A DNA stretch of 64,000 bases from Candidatus Ferrigenium bremense (GCA_019449635.1 JAGRPI010000004.1:62001-126000), one strand, 5' to 3'; shown: positions 8,482-17,695, counted from the stretch's first letter. A program made the numbers and translations. The notes: generated by a model from the letters alone, not told the origin.

Positions 8482-8931
8482 GCCGCTCCCATGGATAACT
8501 TGCAGCTCCCGAAGAGGCAATCGCCGTCACGCCTGCGGCGACACGGCTCACGAATCAAAAGCGGGTTGTCATCGCCACGGCTACGCCGTCGCGATGGCTG
8601 TTTTGAAAAAGGCGTGGCGCTGCACGCAGCGCCGATTTGCTGGAAGGATTGGAAGCCGTTTGTTGTGCTCGCCCATTCGTTTGCGAACATCAGTTGCGGA
8701 GCCACCCTTGCGCCGACATGCCGGGCAGCCGGGGAAAAGCGCACAAGTCACGCCAAACCGCCTGCGGCGGGCGCAAGCGACCGTGGCAGTGCTCGCCTTC
8801 GGCTCCGCGCTGGCCGCACCACTCGCTCGCTTTTGTCATGCCTTGTGCCCCCGTCTAAACGCCCGTCAGATCGTCGCGGACAGGGTGAGGCGGCTCCGAA
8901 CCGATGTAAACCACAAACGAAAGGGCAAATC
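8482..8931 (+). other. 450-bp hairpin-rich gap, no gene supported
   Basis: Open frames exist but have no start signals or recognisable sequence. Short hairpins recur, such as CACGGCTACGCCGTCG and TGGCGCTGCACGCAGCGCC. The style matches the gaps at 3041 and 5789. Confidence 0.45.
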
Positions 8932-9228
8932 ATGAGCACAACAAACAACCAATCCATCCAGCAAATCAACACCGCCGCCCTTCGCGGCACCCGCGAGGCT
9001 CACCAACCCGATGAAATTAAACCCACCACCATGAAAGGAACGAGCATGAATGCAGACCAATTCGCAACTGAAATTAAACGTCTCCGCGATGCGATCAACA
9101 ACTCTACAGAAAATGGAGAGCTGCTTTGTGACGAGTTGGCCTGTCGGCCCGACATTGCTGAGGCTGCGATAGAACTTGCAAGTGTGTTGTGCTTGATCGC
9201 CGGCATAACGCCCAACCAACAGGCATAA
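8932..9228 (+). CDS. Small protein of the element, unknown function
   Basis: The open frame of 98 residues has a disordered, polar N-terminal third. An internal ATG at 9046, preceded by AAAGGAA, would give a compact 60-residue helical protein beginning MNADQFATEIKRLRDAI, and could be the true start. It is followed closely by two further small genes with good ribosome sites. No family is recognised. Confidence 0.55.
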   Translation: MSTTNNQSIQQINTAALRGTREAHQPDEIKPTTMKGTSMNADQFATEIKRLRDAINNSTENGELLCDELACRPDIAEAAIELASVLCLIAGITPNQQA

Positions 9229-9243
9229 AAAAAGGAAACGCAA

Positions 9244-9585
9244 ATGGAAATGAAGATCAGTGGAATAACGTTCACCCGTGACGGCTACGGCGCCGACGAT
9301 TGCTGGTCCGCGAAGGCGGAGAACCATTATATGGAGGTTTCCAGCAAACCTGACGGCGATGGGGAATGGGCATGGAGTGCCTGGGCAGATTCAGGTGCAG
9401 AAGGCGTGACAAATGGCCGTCTGGTCTGCTTTTGCGTGGATGGCAAGGCCGACTCCATCGAGGACGCTATGCGTATGGCTGCTGGCGCTCGGAAACGCTG
9501 GCTTCGTGATTTGCTGGAGCTCGCTGCGCTGGCAGAGAAAGGGAGCTGTAATGAGCCTCATTCAAAAATTCAGAGCCTGGTCTAA
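9244..9585 (+). CDS. Small cytosolic protein of the element, unknown function
   Basis: The 113-residue protein has a tryptophan-rich centre (WSAKAENHYMEV... GEWAWSAWADSG) that reads like a small beta domain, followed by a helix. The start has a strong AAAAAGGAA ribosome site. Its 3' end overlaps the next gene by 35 bp in another frame. No family is recognised. Confidence 0.6.
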   Translation: MEMKISGITFTRDGYGADDCWSAKAENHYMEVSSKPDGDGEWAWSAWADSGAEGVTNGRLVCFCVDGKADSIEDAMRMAAGARKRWLRDLLELAALAEKGSCNEPHSKIQSLV

Positions 9586-9760
9586 ACGATTTTGGTACGA
9601 GTGGTTCGTGGAGCCGCAGCCAGAGGACAACGAGCCTCGCCGACGGCGAGGCCGTCGCCGGAGGCTGCACGAGTGCCGTCATGGTCGCTATCTGGATGCC
9701 TGCCCTGTGTGTGGCAACGAGCGGCTGGACGATACGACAGGGCTCTGGAACGACTACTAG
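9551..9760 (+). CDS. Very small basic protein with a possible zinc knuckle
   Basis: The 69-residue protein has an arginine-rich stretch (about 30-38) followed by HECRHGRYLDACPVCGNE, where CxH and CxxC could bind zinc. The start follows GGGAG upstream and lies within the previous gene. It may bind nucleic acid; no family is recognised. Confidence 0.5.
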   Translation: MSLIQKFRAWSKRFWYEWFVEPQPEDNEPRRRRGRRRRLHECRHGRYLDACPVCGNERLDDTTGLWNDY

Positions 9761-9795
9761 TCGCATTCTCAATTAATTTTTTGAAAGGACCTGAA

Positions 9796-10257
9796 ATGCA
9801 ATCTTCTCTTTCCCCCAGTATTCTGTTCATGGCCCGAGGGGAGGCCCTTGATAAGTTCGAGCAGGCTTCGCGGGATTCTTTCCTGCGCACCGTTACGCTG
9901 CTCCTCCAAAGCGGTATGGAGCTCCGCGAAATCGGTAAACGGCCACATCAACCCGCGGCTGTTGCAGAGCCGCGCATTCGTCAATTGCTCGACAGCATGC
10001 TGGATGCATCAACCGTCGGAACCGGTCAGGTCTTCGAAGCCGGCGAAATCAAGTTTTCCGGCATGGTAGATGCACACTTCGCCGACGAAACTCCTGAGAT
10101 TCGCGAAATGGCCATCAAAATCGCCCGCGAAGAGTACATCTACCAGTCTCCTTCGGAAATTCAACAGATGCTGTCCGAATGGGCGAATGAGGGCTGCTGT
10201 CAACACGGCCTCGACAGCCAAACCTGCCCCCTCGGCTGTTTCGAACACCATTTCTGA
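9796..10257 (+). CDS. Small protein before traH, unknown function
   Basis: The 153-residue protein is largely helical, with a cysteine-rich C terminus (GCCQHGLDSQTCPLGCFEHH) that may bind metal. A clear GAAAGGA ribosome site precedes the start. It sits 11 bp before traH and is likely in the same transcript. I do not recognise it as a known conjugation protein. Confidence 0.6.
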   Translation: MQSSLSPSILFMARGEALDKFEQASRDSFLRTVTLLLQSGMELREIGKRPHQPAAVAEPRIRQLLDSMLDASTVGTGQVFEAGEIKFSGMVDAHFADETPEIREMAIKIAREEYIYQSPSEIQQMLSEWANEGCCQHGLDSQTCPLGCFEHHF

Positions 10258-10268
10258 AGGGGGGCGAG

Positions 10269-11807
10269 ATGAAAATCAAACTGATTGTCGCCGTACTTTG
10301 TGCCTCGCTCGCGTTTTCGCCTGTCGCACAGGCGGTGTCCATGCAACAGATGTTCAACAACAACGCAATTACCAATAGCACGCCGGCTGGCGCGTATCAC
10401 GGGCAGACGCAGAACGTATACTCCGGAGGATCCTTTTCTGTTCGCGTCCCCCAGAAAAATTACCAGATGTTCTCGTTCTCCCCGCCATCGATTTCCGGTG
10501 GCTGCGGCGGCATTGACGCATTCGCGGGTAGCTTTTCATTTATCAATTCTCAGCAGCTTGTGACCGTGCTGCAGAACATCGGCTCTGTAGCGCTTTCGCA
10601 AGCATTTTTTATGGCCATCGATGCGATGTCGCCAATGGTCGGCGTAAACCTGAAGCAGATGATGGACAAGCTCCAGAAAGCTACCAACCAACAGATAAAT
10701 TCGTGCATGGTAGGAAAGCAGCTTGCCAATACCATGATGGGCGACACCCCCAAAAAAATCCAAACCTGGGCGACGGAAAATGCCCTGGATTTCGCGGTGG
10801 GTAACGGCTCATTTGATGACCGCGAGGAGGCGCGGCTGAATATCGCGAAGAGTGACCAGGAACTGACTAACTACATCAATGCGGCGGCAGCATCCGGGGA
10901 ATTTCCCCTCGGCAACCTCATCTGGAACGCCCTGGCAGAACAAAACGCGACTGCGATCGGAGACGAAAGGGTCACGGAATTCGAGACGCGGCTGATTATC
11001 AGCTTGGTCGGGACGACCATCATCACAAACTCGCCATCGGTTGCGGCGAGTGGTCGCCAAGCCCAGAAAACCATCACCGTCACGCCATTGGTGACGACCG
11101 AGACCTTGGCCAACTTCATCGGTTTGGATCCCAGCCAAGGCACGATCCTTGCGGGATTCCAAATTTACACATGCCAAGACGGCGATGCAGACCAGCAACC
11201 GACCGGTGGCGTTAGCGGCGATCCGGATCCGGCGCGAGTCTCGAATATCGGCGCGCTCCAATGCATAAAAATGACTCCGACCGATGTTAGCACGGCCGGT
11301 GGAGCATCGCTCATGAGCATGCGCGCCCTGGTCCACGAGCGACTGATGTCTATCAACGATGCGTTGCTCGCCGATCAGCCAATCTCGCAGACCGACAAGA
11401 ATTTTATTAACTCAACCAGCGTTCCGATCTACAAGATGCTCGCAGTAGCGAATGCCCTGAGCAAGAGCGGCCTTGGCATCGTGATGATTAACAGCCATGA
11501 AACTCTCATCGCAGCCCAATATGCGGACGGCTATATCAATGGCCTGTTCGATGTTCTCAACCAAGCTCTAACGAAGTATGCGCCGAAGGCCGGCGACGGC
11601 CTAGCCAGCTCAATCAAGGACGTGCAGCACAACATGCGAGAGGTACGAAAGAGCTTGGCCCAGCAAATCGCGAATGCCAACGTGCAGCAGACCAATGTCA
11701 ACGCGATCGCGCAGCAGGTCCTCGCGATGGAGCAGTTGATGATCGCAAACCTCCCGAACAACATTTCTGGGGCGATCTCGATGCGTCGGATGAAGGGCGG
11801 CAGGTAA
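10269..11807 (+). CDS. traH: F-type conjugal transfer protein TraH
   Basis: The 512-residue protein has a signal peptide (cleavage after ...SPVAQA) and the diagnostic TraH segment SGGCGGIDAFAGSFSFIN near residues 77-95, followed by QLVTVLQNIGSVALSQAFFMAID. TraH is a periplasmic/outer-membrane-associated mating-pair and pilus-assembly protein of F-type systems. Later cysteines (NSCMVG, YTCQDG, LQCIK) could form disulfides. The ribosome site GGGGCGAG is close upstream. It stands without the other F-type genes, next to TraG, as in SGI1-like islands. Confidence 0.88.
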   Translation: MKIKLIVAVLCASLAFSPVAQAVSMQQMFNNNAITNSTPAGAYHGQTQNVYSGGSFSVRVPQKNYQMFSFSPPSISGGCGGIDAFAGSFSFINSQQLVTVLQNIGSVALSQAFFMAIDAMSPMVGVNLKQMMDKLQKATNQQINSCMVGKQLANTMMGDTPKKIQTWATENALDFAVGNGSFDDREEARLNIAKSDQELTNYINAAAASGEFPLGNLIWNALAEQNATAIGDERVTEFETRLIISLVGTTIITNSPSVAASGRQAQKTITVTPLVTTETLANFIGLDPSQGTILAGFQIYTCQDGDADQQPTGGVSGDPDPARVSNIGALQCIKMTPTDVSTAGGASLMSMRALVHERLMSINDALLADQPISQTDKNFINSTSVPIYKMLAVANALSKSGLGIVMINSHETLIAAQYADGYINGLFDVLNQALTKYAPKAGDGLASSIKDVQHNMREVRKSLAQQIANANVQQTNVNAIAQQVLAMEQLMIANLPNNISGAISMRRMKGGR

Positions 11808-11852
11808 GGGAGCGCCCAAAAAGTTGCAACATTTTTGAAGTTGGAGGGGTAG

Positions 11853-14800
11853 ATGGCTTTTGCTTACGAGGTGTACTGTTATTACAACGTGGACATGCTG
11901 GAGGCGGTCTTTAACGGCGTCGCCATGATTGTCAACGGCGGAGGATATTCCAATCTTATCAAATCCGTTTTGACGCTCGGTGTCATCATCATGGCAGCGG
12001 CTTCCTTGGCGTCGCAGCGGTTCGAAGGGATGAAATGGCTGGTTGTGGCCAGCATTTTCTACATCGGCTTCCTGGGGCCGAAAGTGAACGTCATGCTGGT
12101 CGATAGGATCGCTGCGCAGCCTCCCAAGGTTGTCGCCAACGTTCCCGTCGGTCTTGCCTTCATGGCGCACTTCACGAGCAGCGTCGGCGACTGGATGACG
12201 ACGACCATGGAAAGCGCGTTCACCGTCCTGCCGAACAGTTTGAAGTTCGGTGCGGATCCCGCCACGGCTTCGCCTGGCGAGACCCGAGGCCTGCTGTTCG
12301 GCGCTCGGCTGCTGGATGAGAGCCGCCGAGCCGTTATCAGCGATCCCGTGCTGCGGCAGGATTGGTACAGCTTTATCCGAAACTGCACCATTTACGACAT
12401 CGCGGCAGGCCGCATCGATCCGGCTGCACTCCAAACGTCCACAGACGTGATTGGTATGCTCAGCAATACGTCTGTTTCCCGCATGACCACGCAAACCGAG
12501 ACCGGCAAGCCGGCACAGGACTCCTGCAACCTGGTCTATCCGAATCTGGTCCGCCGTCTGAATCTCGATACCATCAAGGAAGCAAACGCGCTAGGTCGAT
12601 TCCTCAATCCCAACTTCAAGACCACGGATCCGAATGCGGCCGTTCTGGCCGCGTACAACACGCAGGCGGCCGATGCTACCCAGCTCATGCTGGGTGTCTC
12701 AAAAAGTGCGACCGAAACCATCACGCAGGCGATGGCGATCAACCTGATGGACTCGGCTGGCGCTGTCATCGGTCAGCAGCTCCAGGATCCTGCTGCCGCC
12801 TCAATTGCGTTAGCCCAGGCACAGGCAGAGGCATCGGCGAATTCCAGCTACGCCACCATGGCAAAGGTCGCGGAGAGCGCGATGCCGAAGATTCGCAACG
12901 TCATCGAGGTCGTGGTGTATGCGACGTTCCCGATTGTTATGCTCATCATTCTCGTGGCTGGTCATCGGGCTGGGGCGCCGCTCAAGGCGTATTTCATGAC
13001 GATGATTTGGCTGCAACTGTGGCCGCCACTCTATGCCATCCTCAATCTCGTGGTGACGATGGAGACCGCCAAGCAGACAGCGGCGATTGCCGCTGCTGCA
13101 GGCGGAGGACTCACCATCGCCTCAGCTTCCGATATTGGCTCGGTTTCGCTTTCTTCCCAGGCGATTGCTGGCTATATGGTGATGCTCATCCCAGTCATCG
13201 CCGGAGCCATCACGAAGGGGGGAGAACAGGCGATGACATCGCTGGCCAGTTCGCTTACCGCGCCATCACAGCAAGCCGCCAGCAAGGCAGGCGAGCAGGT
13301 TGCGACCGGTAATCTCAGTTATGGCAACACCAGCCTGGACAACCACTCCGCGCACAATACGTCGATGAATAAACACGACACCAATTTCGCATTTAAGTCC
13401 GGCATGATGACCACGCAGACGCCGAGCGGCGGCAGCGTTAATGTCGGCTCGGACGGTACGACTTGGGGCGCTGAGGCGAAAAACGATCTCCTGGTGCGCG
13501 GTGGCCTTGCGAAGTCGGTCAAGCAATCGCATGAGGCAGCTCACGAATCTGCGGCGCGTGTTTTGCAATCTGAGCGCGCAGCGCTCACGGATGCGACGAG
13601 CGCGGTCCTTGGCCATTCCAGCATGTTCACGATGGACGCTAAAAACGGCGTCCAGTTGAGCAATGAAGCACGCAAGGGCATGACGGCAGAGGCGGTCGAG
13701 TCGTATTCAAAGACGGCGACACTGGCCAACACCCTGCGCGAGCGCGCGGGTGTCACCCAAGAAGAGGCAGTCTCACTGTCTGGCGCGGTGGCCGCTGGCG
13801 CATCCATTGGGGATGCCAGCAAGGCTCTCCTCGGCAAGGTCGGCGGCAAGGCGTCGAAAGCGCTGCGCGGCCTGGCTGACGACGTGGACACCGGGGCGCG
13901 TATGGGGGGCTCGATCCAGGGCCGCAAATCTCTTGCCCAAGAAATCGACCAGTCCAGCGTTGCCCAGGAAGCCCGCGAGTCTGGCCAGCGCTTTGCCAAT
14001 AGCCTCAGCAAGGGCGAATCGGCCATCTATACGCACGGCAGCGGCGCTGCAGGCGATCGGAAACTGTCCGCATCGCTGGATCGCGTGAAGTCCGCGCAGC
14101 ACGGTGTCGAGGTCGCGGCAAGCAAAGAAACCTCCGCACGTGAATCAATGAAGCGGGCGGAAGAAACTGCAAACAAGTTTGAGGCCGAAATACTTGCGGA
14201 TCCGAAGAAGTTCGAGAATCTGGCTCAGGAAAATCCTTGGATCGATGCGGATGGAAGGGGGCATGAATGGACCCTCGGCACATATCTGACAACTCAGCAC
14301 GTTGGAATGAAGGAACGCATGAATGAGGCGTTGATGCGAGGCCTTGGCATCGAGACACCGAAGGCCGACGCGGCGACCGCCGGCGTGATCCAGACTCCCG
14401 ACCAGTTCCACGCCCAGGGCGTCGAACAGGTGCGTACCCAAGCAGCGAAGGACACCGCCGCCGCCACGGCGCAGGGCGGGGCGAATACCGGGGCCGTGCG
14501 AGCGGCGCAGAATGCCCACGGGGTCGAGCTTGGCGCGGCTGGCTCGGCCGACCGCAAGGAGGCGGCGGCACTGCATCGACAAGTGGGCGGCGGCCAGATC
14601 AAGATGCAGGGCGATCTCACCAACGCCGGCTTGGCCCTCGGCCAGCACCGCGAGAAGTTTGAGGCGGGCGTGCGCGAGGGTAATGCACGTTCGGCTTACG
14701 AGTCCTTCCAGGCTGGCGTTGCAGCCAATCCTGAACTGGCTGCTGCGCTTGCAGCTTCGCCGGTGCTTGCGAGCCTTAGCAGCGCCCTTGGTGAAGCCGT

Positions 14801-15125
14801 GATGGGAGGCAACAAGGATGGAGGAAAGGGAGGTGCCGGAAAGGTCGCCAAAACCGCCGCAGAAGCCGCGTCGCATGTCGATGATGCTGCTGATATAGCC
14901 AAGCTGGAAAAGGTCTTGCAGGCCGCGCGCGGCGTTCGCAATGTATCGGCAGCGGTAACCGCAGGATCTGGTGTTGGCCTGCCGGTTGCTGCTGCTGAGA
15001 TGGCGTTAACCGAAGGGCTGTTTATGCTGGCCGATAGTGTCCTCGGCAATCTTAAAGCGGAGAGGGGACTGGCTGACATGCCCCCACCTGGTGATGGGGG
15101 TAGGGGTCTGCGTCAAAACGGATAA
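11853..15125 (+). CDS. traG: F-type conjugal transfer protein TraG
   Basis: The 1090-residue protein has an N-terminal membrane domain (hydrophobic segments near 30-70 and 345-445) and a long polar, alanine-rich C-terminal region (about 480-1050) with helical repeats. This is the layout of F TraG, which acts in pilus assembly and mating-pair stabilisation and interacts with entry exclusion in F. The opening MAFAYEVYCYYNVDMLEAVFN and the PIVMLIILVAGHRAG... LQLWPPLYAILN stretch are typical. A GGAGG-like ribosome site precedes it 45 bp after traH. It is somewhat longer than F TraG (938), mostly in the C-terminal part. Confidence 0.87.
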   Translation: MAFAYEVYCYYNVDMLEAVFNGVAMIVNGGGYSNLIKSVLTLGVIIMAAASLASQRFEGMKWLVVASIFYIGFLGPKVNVMLVDRIAAQPPKVVANVPVGLAFMAHFTSSVGDWMTTTMESAFTVLPNSLKFGADPATASPGETRGLLFGARLLDESRRAVISDPVLRQDWYSFIRNCTIYDIAAGRIDPAALQTSTDVIGMLSNTSVSRMTTQTETGKPAQDSCNLVYPNLVRRLNLDTIKEANALGRFLNPNFKTTDPNAAVLAAYNTQAADATQLMLGVSKSATETITQAMAINLMDSAGAVIGQQLQDPAAASIALAQAQAEASANSSYATMAKVAESAMPKIRNVIEVVVYATFPIVMLIILVAGHRAGAPLKAYFMTMIWLQLWPPLYAILNLVVTMETAKQTAAIAAAAGGGLTIASASDIGSVSLSSQAIAGYMVMLIPVIAGAITKGGEQAMTSLASSLTAPSQQAASKAGEQVATGNLSYGNTSLDNHSAHNTSMNKHDTNFAFKSGMMTTQTPSGGSVNVGSDGTTWGAEAKNDLLVRGGLAKSVKQSHEAAHESAARVLQSERAALTDATSAVLGHSSMFTMDAKNGVQLSNEARKGMTAEAVESYSKTATLANTLRERAGVTQEEAVSLSGAVAAGASIGDASKALLGKVGGKASKALRGLADDVDTGARMGGSIQGRKSLAQEIDQSSVAQEARESGQRFANSLSKGESAIYTHGSGAAGDRKLSASLDRVKSAQHGVEVAASKETSARESMKRAEETANKFEAEILADPKKFENLAQENPWIDADGRGHEWTLGTYLTTQHVGMKERMNEALMRGLGIETPKADAATAGVIQTPDQFHAQGVEQVRTQAAKDTAAATAQGGANTGAVRAAQNAHGVELGAAGSADRKEAAALHRQVGGGQIKMQGDLTNAGLALGQHREKFEAGVREGNARSAYESFQAGVAANPELAAALAASPVLASLSSALGEAVMGGNKDGGKGGAGKVAKTAAEAASHVDDAADIAKLEKVLQAARGVRNVSAAVTAGSGVGLPVAAAEMALTEGLFMLADSVLGNLKAERGLADMPPPGDGGRGLRQNG

Positions 15126-15212
15126 GGCGACCTCATCGGAAGCGGCAAAAGCGTCTGGGATTATTGTGCTGCAACTTATGCCGCAACAACAGGTCGTTGC
15201 GCCGCTATCAAA

Positions 15213-15230
15213 GTAGTAGATATCTACTAC
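15213..15230. promoter_or_regulatory. 18-bp palindrome, candidate operator (copy 1)
   Basis: GTAGTAGAT-ATCTACTAC is a perfect palindrome. A copy with one changed base is at 15456-15473, 243 bp away, embedded in a longer shared context. This is the look of a protein binding site, possibly for a regulator of traH/traG or of the downstream genes. Confidence 0.5.
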
Positions 15231-15249
15231 TCTTTGGCGGGTTTCCGGG

Positions 15250-15412
15250 AAAAAACAGCTGAAAATGCACTTCTTTTTTTCACAAAATGCACCACCGGTA
15301 ATATGCTCGCAAAAAAGAGCTAAAAATGCAGTGCTTTTTTTGTAAAATCGTACCGGCAGGAATAAAAACGGCTACGGATGAAAAAAAAGAGCTAAAAATG
15401 CAGTGCTTTTTT
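15250..15412. repeat. Three direct repeats of about 31 bp
   Basis: Copies at 15250-15280, 15311-15341 and 15383-15412 share AAAAA-AGCT-AAAATGCA-T-CTTTTTT. Copies 2 and 3 are nearly identical. Each can fold weakly (A run with T run). The spacings of 61 and 72 bp rule out a CRISPR array. They may be iterons or tandem terminator-like units. Confidence 0.55.
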
Positions 15413-15455
15413 GTGCATCACACAAAAGGAACGCCGCACTCGCCAAGCTTGAATA

Positions 15456-15473
15456 GTAGTAGACATCTACTAC
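15456..15473. promoter_or_regulatory. 18-bp inverted repeat, candidate operator (copy 2)
   Basis: GTAGTAGA-CA-TCTACTAC differs by one base from the perfect palindrome at 15213-15230 and has the same downstream words. It lies about 120 bp before the next gene. Confidence 0.5.
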
Positions 15474-15592
15474 TCTTTGCCGAGTATCCGGGAATTTACA
15501 AAGGATTCCCTGAGCGGATCGTTTGACTGGCAATTGATGGGTGTTAAGATTTTGCGTCATTCAGACAAACCAACAAAAGGAGAATCAAGATC

Positions 15593-15910
15593 GTGCCCAA
15601 AAAATCATTACTGACCTTGTTTGTATTGGCGCTTTCAATTTCCACCGCAAATGTTCTTGCAGCAGACCTTGAGAAGATGCCCATAATCGCGCAATGGAAA
15701 GGGGGATTCAGCCAAACGATAATCACGAAGTATGCCGACTTTTCCGATGGTGTGGCTTGTTACGTTTTAAGTCCTACGGTGATGGGCACGAATTACGGGT
15801 CCGGGGATGTTAAGTTTGACGCCAATAATGCCGGTTCTATTAGCTGCGTGAAGGTTCTCGACTCAAAACAGAAAGGCGAGTCCGGCCACAAATCAGAAAA
15901 GGGGAAGTAG
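15593..15910 (+). CDS. Small exported protein, unknown function
   Basis: The 105-residue protein starts at GTG with AGGAG ten bases upstream. A clear signal peptide (KKSLLTLFVLALSISTANVLA) is followed by a mature part of about 80 residues with two cysteines (VACYVLS and GSISCVKV), suggesting a small disulfide-bonded periplasmic domain. The C terminus is charged. The pattern DGVACYVLSP...FDANNAGSISC recalls CreA-like periplasmic proteins, but the match is too weak to name. Confidence 0.65.
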   Translation: MPKKSLLTLFVLALSISTANVLAADLEKMPIIAQWKGGFSQTIITKYADFSDGVACYVLSPTVMGTNYGSGDVKFDANNAGSISCVKVLDSKQKGESGHKSEKGK

Positions 15911-16039
15911 GAGTCGCCTCAGAATTCGGAAAAAAATCGTACATACATGTTGTCGTTTTTGACAAAGTACCCCGTGCTATTTGCGGAAAGAGCGTGAGTT
16001 GATGTTCTATCAAATATGGTGCGATAATACATCACAACG

Positions 16040-16360
16040 ATGAAGCCCAACTATAAACCCCCGTTCTGCCGGTTTGTGAAGAAAGCTCACAAGCCCCTGC
16101 AGCTTGCCATCGAGGACGCTGTGAGTGAGGTTTGCGGCAACCCGGAAATTGGAGAGGCCAAAGTTGGGGACTTGGCCGGGATATGGGTCTACAAGTTCAA
16201 ATTCAATCGTCAGGAGTACCTGATCGCGTATCGCCCGCCAGCAGCGGAGGTTCGCCGGCAGGGGGTAGATGTGGAATTGTTGATTATTGATTTCTACCAG
16301 GCGGGTTCGCATGAAAATTTCTATGCCGAACTCAAGCGGTATCTGAAATCGGAGGGGTAG
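16040..16360 (+). CDS. Type II toxin, RelE/ParE family
   Basis: The 106-residue protein has the RelE/ParE layout: N-terminal helices (FVKKAHKPLQLAIEDAVSEV), GDLAGIWVYKFKFNRQEYLIAYR as the central strands, and a C-terminal strand-helix LLIIDFYQAGSHENFYAELKRYL. These toxins cleave mRNA on ribosomes or block gyrase. The antitoxin-like HTH gene starts 3 bp after its stop, a toxin-first order. In an integrated element the pair probably stabilises inheritance. Confidence 0.75.
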   Translation: MKPNYKPPFCRFVKKAHKPLQLAIEDAVSEVCGNPEIGEAKVGDLAGIWVYKFKFNRQEYLIAYRPPAAEVRRQGVDVELLIIDFYQAGSHENFYAELKRYLKSEG

Positions 16361-16362
16361 AA

Positions 16363-16686
16363 ATGGCACATGCGATGACTGCAGAGGATCTGTTCCAGGA
16401 TCTCAAGAAAATGCCGACAGTCGAGCGGCAGAAGTTTTTCGTGATCCTGTCGACCAATGCTTTCCGTGGCGATGATATGAGTCACGAGGAGCTGTTCGGC
16501 CATCTGGCCGGCGATAATTTCACGGCTCAGGAGGCAGCCGAATATCTAGAGGTCTCAATGTCAACCTTCCGGCGATTTGTTCTCGGTGGGCGTTTGACTC
16601 CAAGCTCGACAGTCGGACGCAATCAAATGTTCGCAGTTCCGGATATGAAAGCTTTCAAGAAGGCTCTGAAAGCAGCGAAGGGCTGA
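16363..16686 (+). CDS. HTH antitoxin partner of the RelE/ParE toxin
   Basis: The 107-residue protein has an excisionase-like helix-turn-helix in its C-terminal half (FTAQEAAEYLEVSMSTFRRFVLGGRLTP) followed by GRNQMFAVPDMKAFKKAL. A GGAGGGG ribosome site lies within the end of the toxin gene. The order and spacing indicate one operon. Antitoxins of this type bind their toxin and repress the operon. Confidence 0.7.
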   Translation: MAHAMTAEDLFQDLKKMPTVERQKFFVILSTNAFRGDDMSHEELFGHLAGDNFTAQEAAEYLEVSMSTFRRFVLGGRLTPSSTVGRNQMFAVPDMKAFKKALKAAKG

Positions 16687-16702
16687 TAAAAATCAAAAGC
16701 TC

Positions 16703-17695
16703 TTAACCCAGCTTACGCGCCAGATCCTCGGGCCGGGGGTGATAGTATCTTGCCAGCATTTTTGTGTCCTTGTGCCCTGTGACTTTCATCAACTCATGCA
16801 AGGCGAGTTTCTCGGCCATGCGACTCGTTGCCTCGTGGCGCAGATCGTGAAACGTCAAATCCGTAATTCTGGCACGCTTGCAGGCGCGCGCCCAGGCCTG
16901 TACAACCGCGCTTTGCGTAGTGCCAAGCACCTTACCATCAATACTGCGCGGCAACGCCTCCAAGGTGGCTTTAGCGCGGTTTGAGAGCGGCACATCTCGT
17001 GCTGTTCCGTTCTTTGTGTCGGCAAGGTGAACGTATGACTTTTTCAAGTCCACGTCTTTCCACTGGATTTTCAGCAGTTCCCCTTGCCGCATGGCCGTCT
17101 CGATCGCAAGCACAGCGAGTGGCTGCATCCAGTGGTTTGCCAGGGCGCCTTTCCCGCTGTTACTGAGCGCATCCAGCAGGCGCTGTTCCTCATCACCCTC
17201 CAGCCGTCGATCCCGCGCATTTTGGATGGACGGCTTGCGGATGTTTTGCAGTGGATTGGTAACCGCGATCCCCCATTCCTTGTTGCAGATCGAGAACAGG
17301 TGAGAAATGATGCTCAAGTCTCGATGCAGCGTGGCCGGTGAAACACTTTTCAGTCTTGCGTCGCGCCACTTGGCAAAGTCGGTGCTTTTCAAAGATGCCA
17401 GCGCACGGTTGGCCAGCGGGTCGGTCAACCATTTATTGATCCGCACAATTTCTTGGGCACACCCCTTTTTCGACGGGCTTATTTCAGCCGCATACCTGGT
17501 AAGCGCATCCCGGAGGGTTGTAGCCTCGGCTTCGGCACGGCTGACAAACACGCCGCGCCCCATTTCGCTTTCGGTCGTTTTGGCCCATAATTCGGCAGCG
17601 GCTTTTGTTTCGAACGTTTTGGTGAGCGGTGCAAAACCCTTTTTGCGGATCTGCACGTGCCACTGGTAATCGCCTTTTTTGCGTATAGCTGCCAT
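16703..17695 (-). CDS. int: Tyrosine recombinase (site-specific integrase)
   Basis: The 330-residue protein begins MAAIRKKGDYQW with an N-terminal arm-binding domain, then a SAM-like core-binding domain and a C-terminal catalytic domain. The catalytic residues are R in AMRQGELL, HDLRHEA (H-x-x-R), H in GHKD and the nucleophile Tyr in LARYYHPR near the end. The start at 17695 is preferred to the upstream in-frame ATG at 17773, because the extension crosses the arm sites. It lies about 110 bp from attR and presumably recombines the tRNA-Thr 3' half. Confidence 0.93.
   Translation of the reverse strand: MAAIRKKGDYQWHVQIRKKGFAPLTKTFETKAAAELWAKTTESEMGRGVFVSRAEAEATTLRDALTRYAAEISPSKKGCAQEIVRINKWLTDPLANRALASLKSTDFAKWRDARLKSVSPATLHRDLSIISHLFSICNKEWGIAVTNPLQNIRKPSIQNARDRRLEGDEEQRLLDALSNSGKGALANHWMQPLAVLAIETAMRQGELLKIQWKDVDLKKSYVHLADTKNGTARDVPLSNRAKATLEALPRSIDGKVLGTTQSAVVQAWARACKRARITDLTFHDLRHEATSRMAEKLALHELMKVTGHKDTKMLARYYHPRPEDLARKLG

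Larger units (their letters stand above)
15126..15592 (+). other. Intergenic region with two palindromes and three A/T-flanked repeats
   Basis: No gene is supported. It holds the palindrome GTAGTAGATATCTACTAC (15213-15230) and its near copy at 15456-15473. Each is followed by CTCTTTGSCG and a CCGGGAA word, so the repeat unit is about 40 bp. Between them lie three A/T-flanked repeats with core AGCTAAAAATGCAGTGCTTTT. Confidence 0.6.

Noticed and set aside
8491-9228. 245-codon frame with long upstream extension
   Set aside because: The first 150 codons cover the hairpin-rich gap; the credible starts are 8932 or 9046.
15250-15412. Possible CRISPR array
   Set aside because: Only three imperfect repeats, with unequal spacers of about 31 and 41 bp, low-complexity A/T ends and no cas genes.
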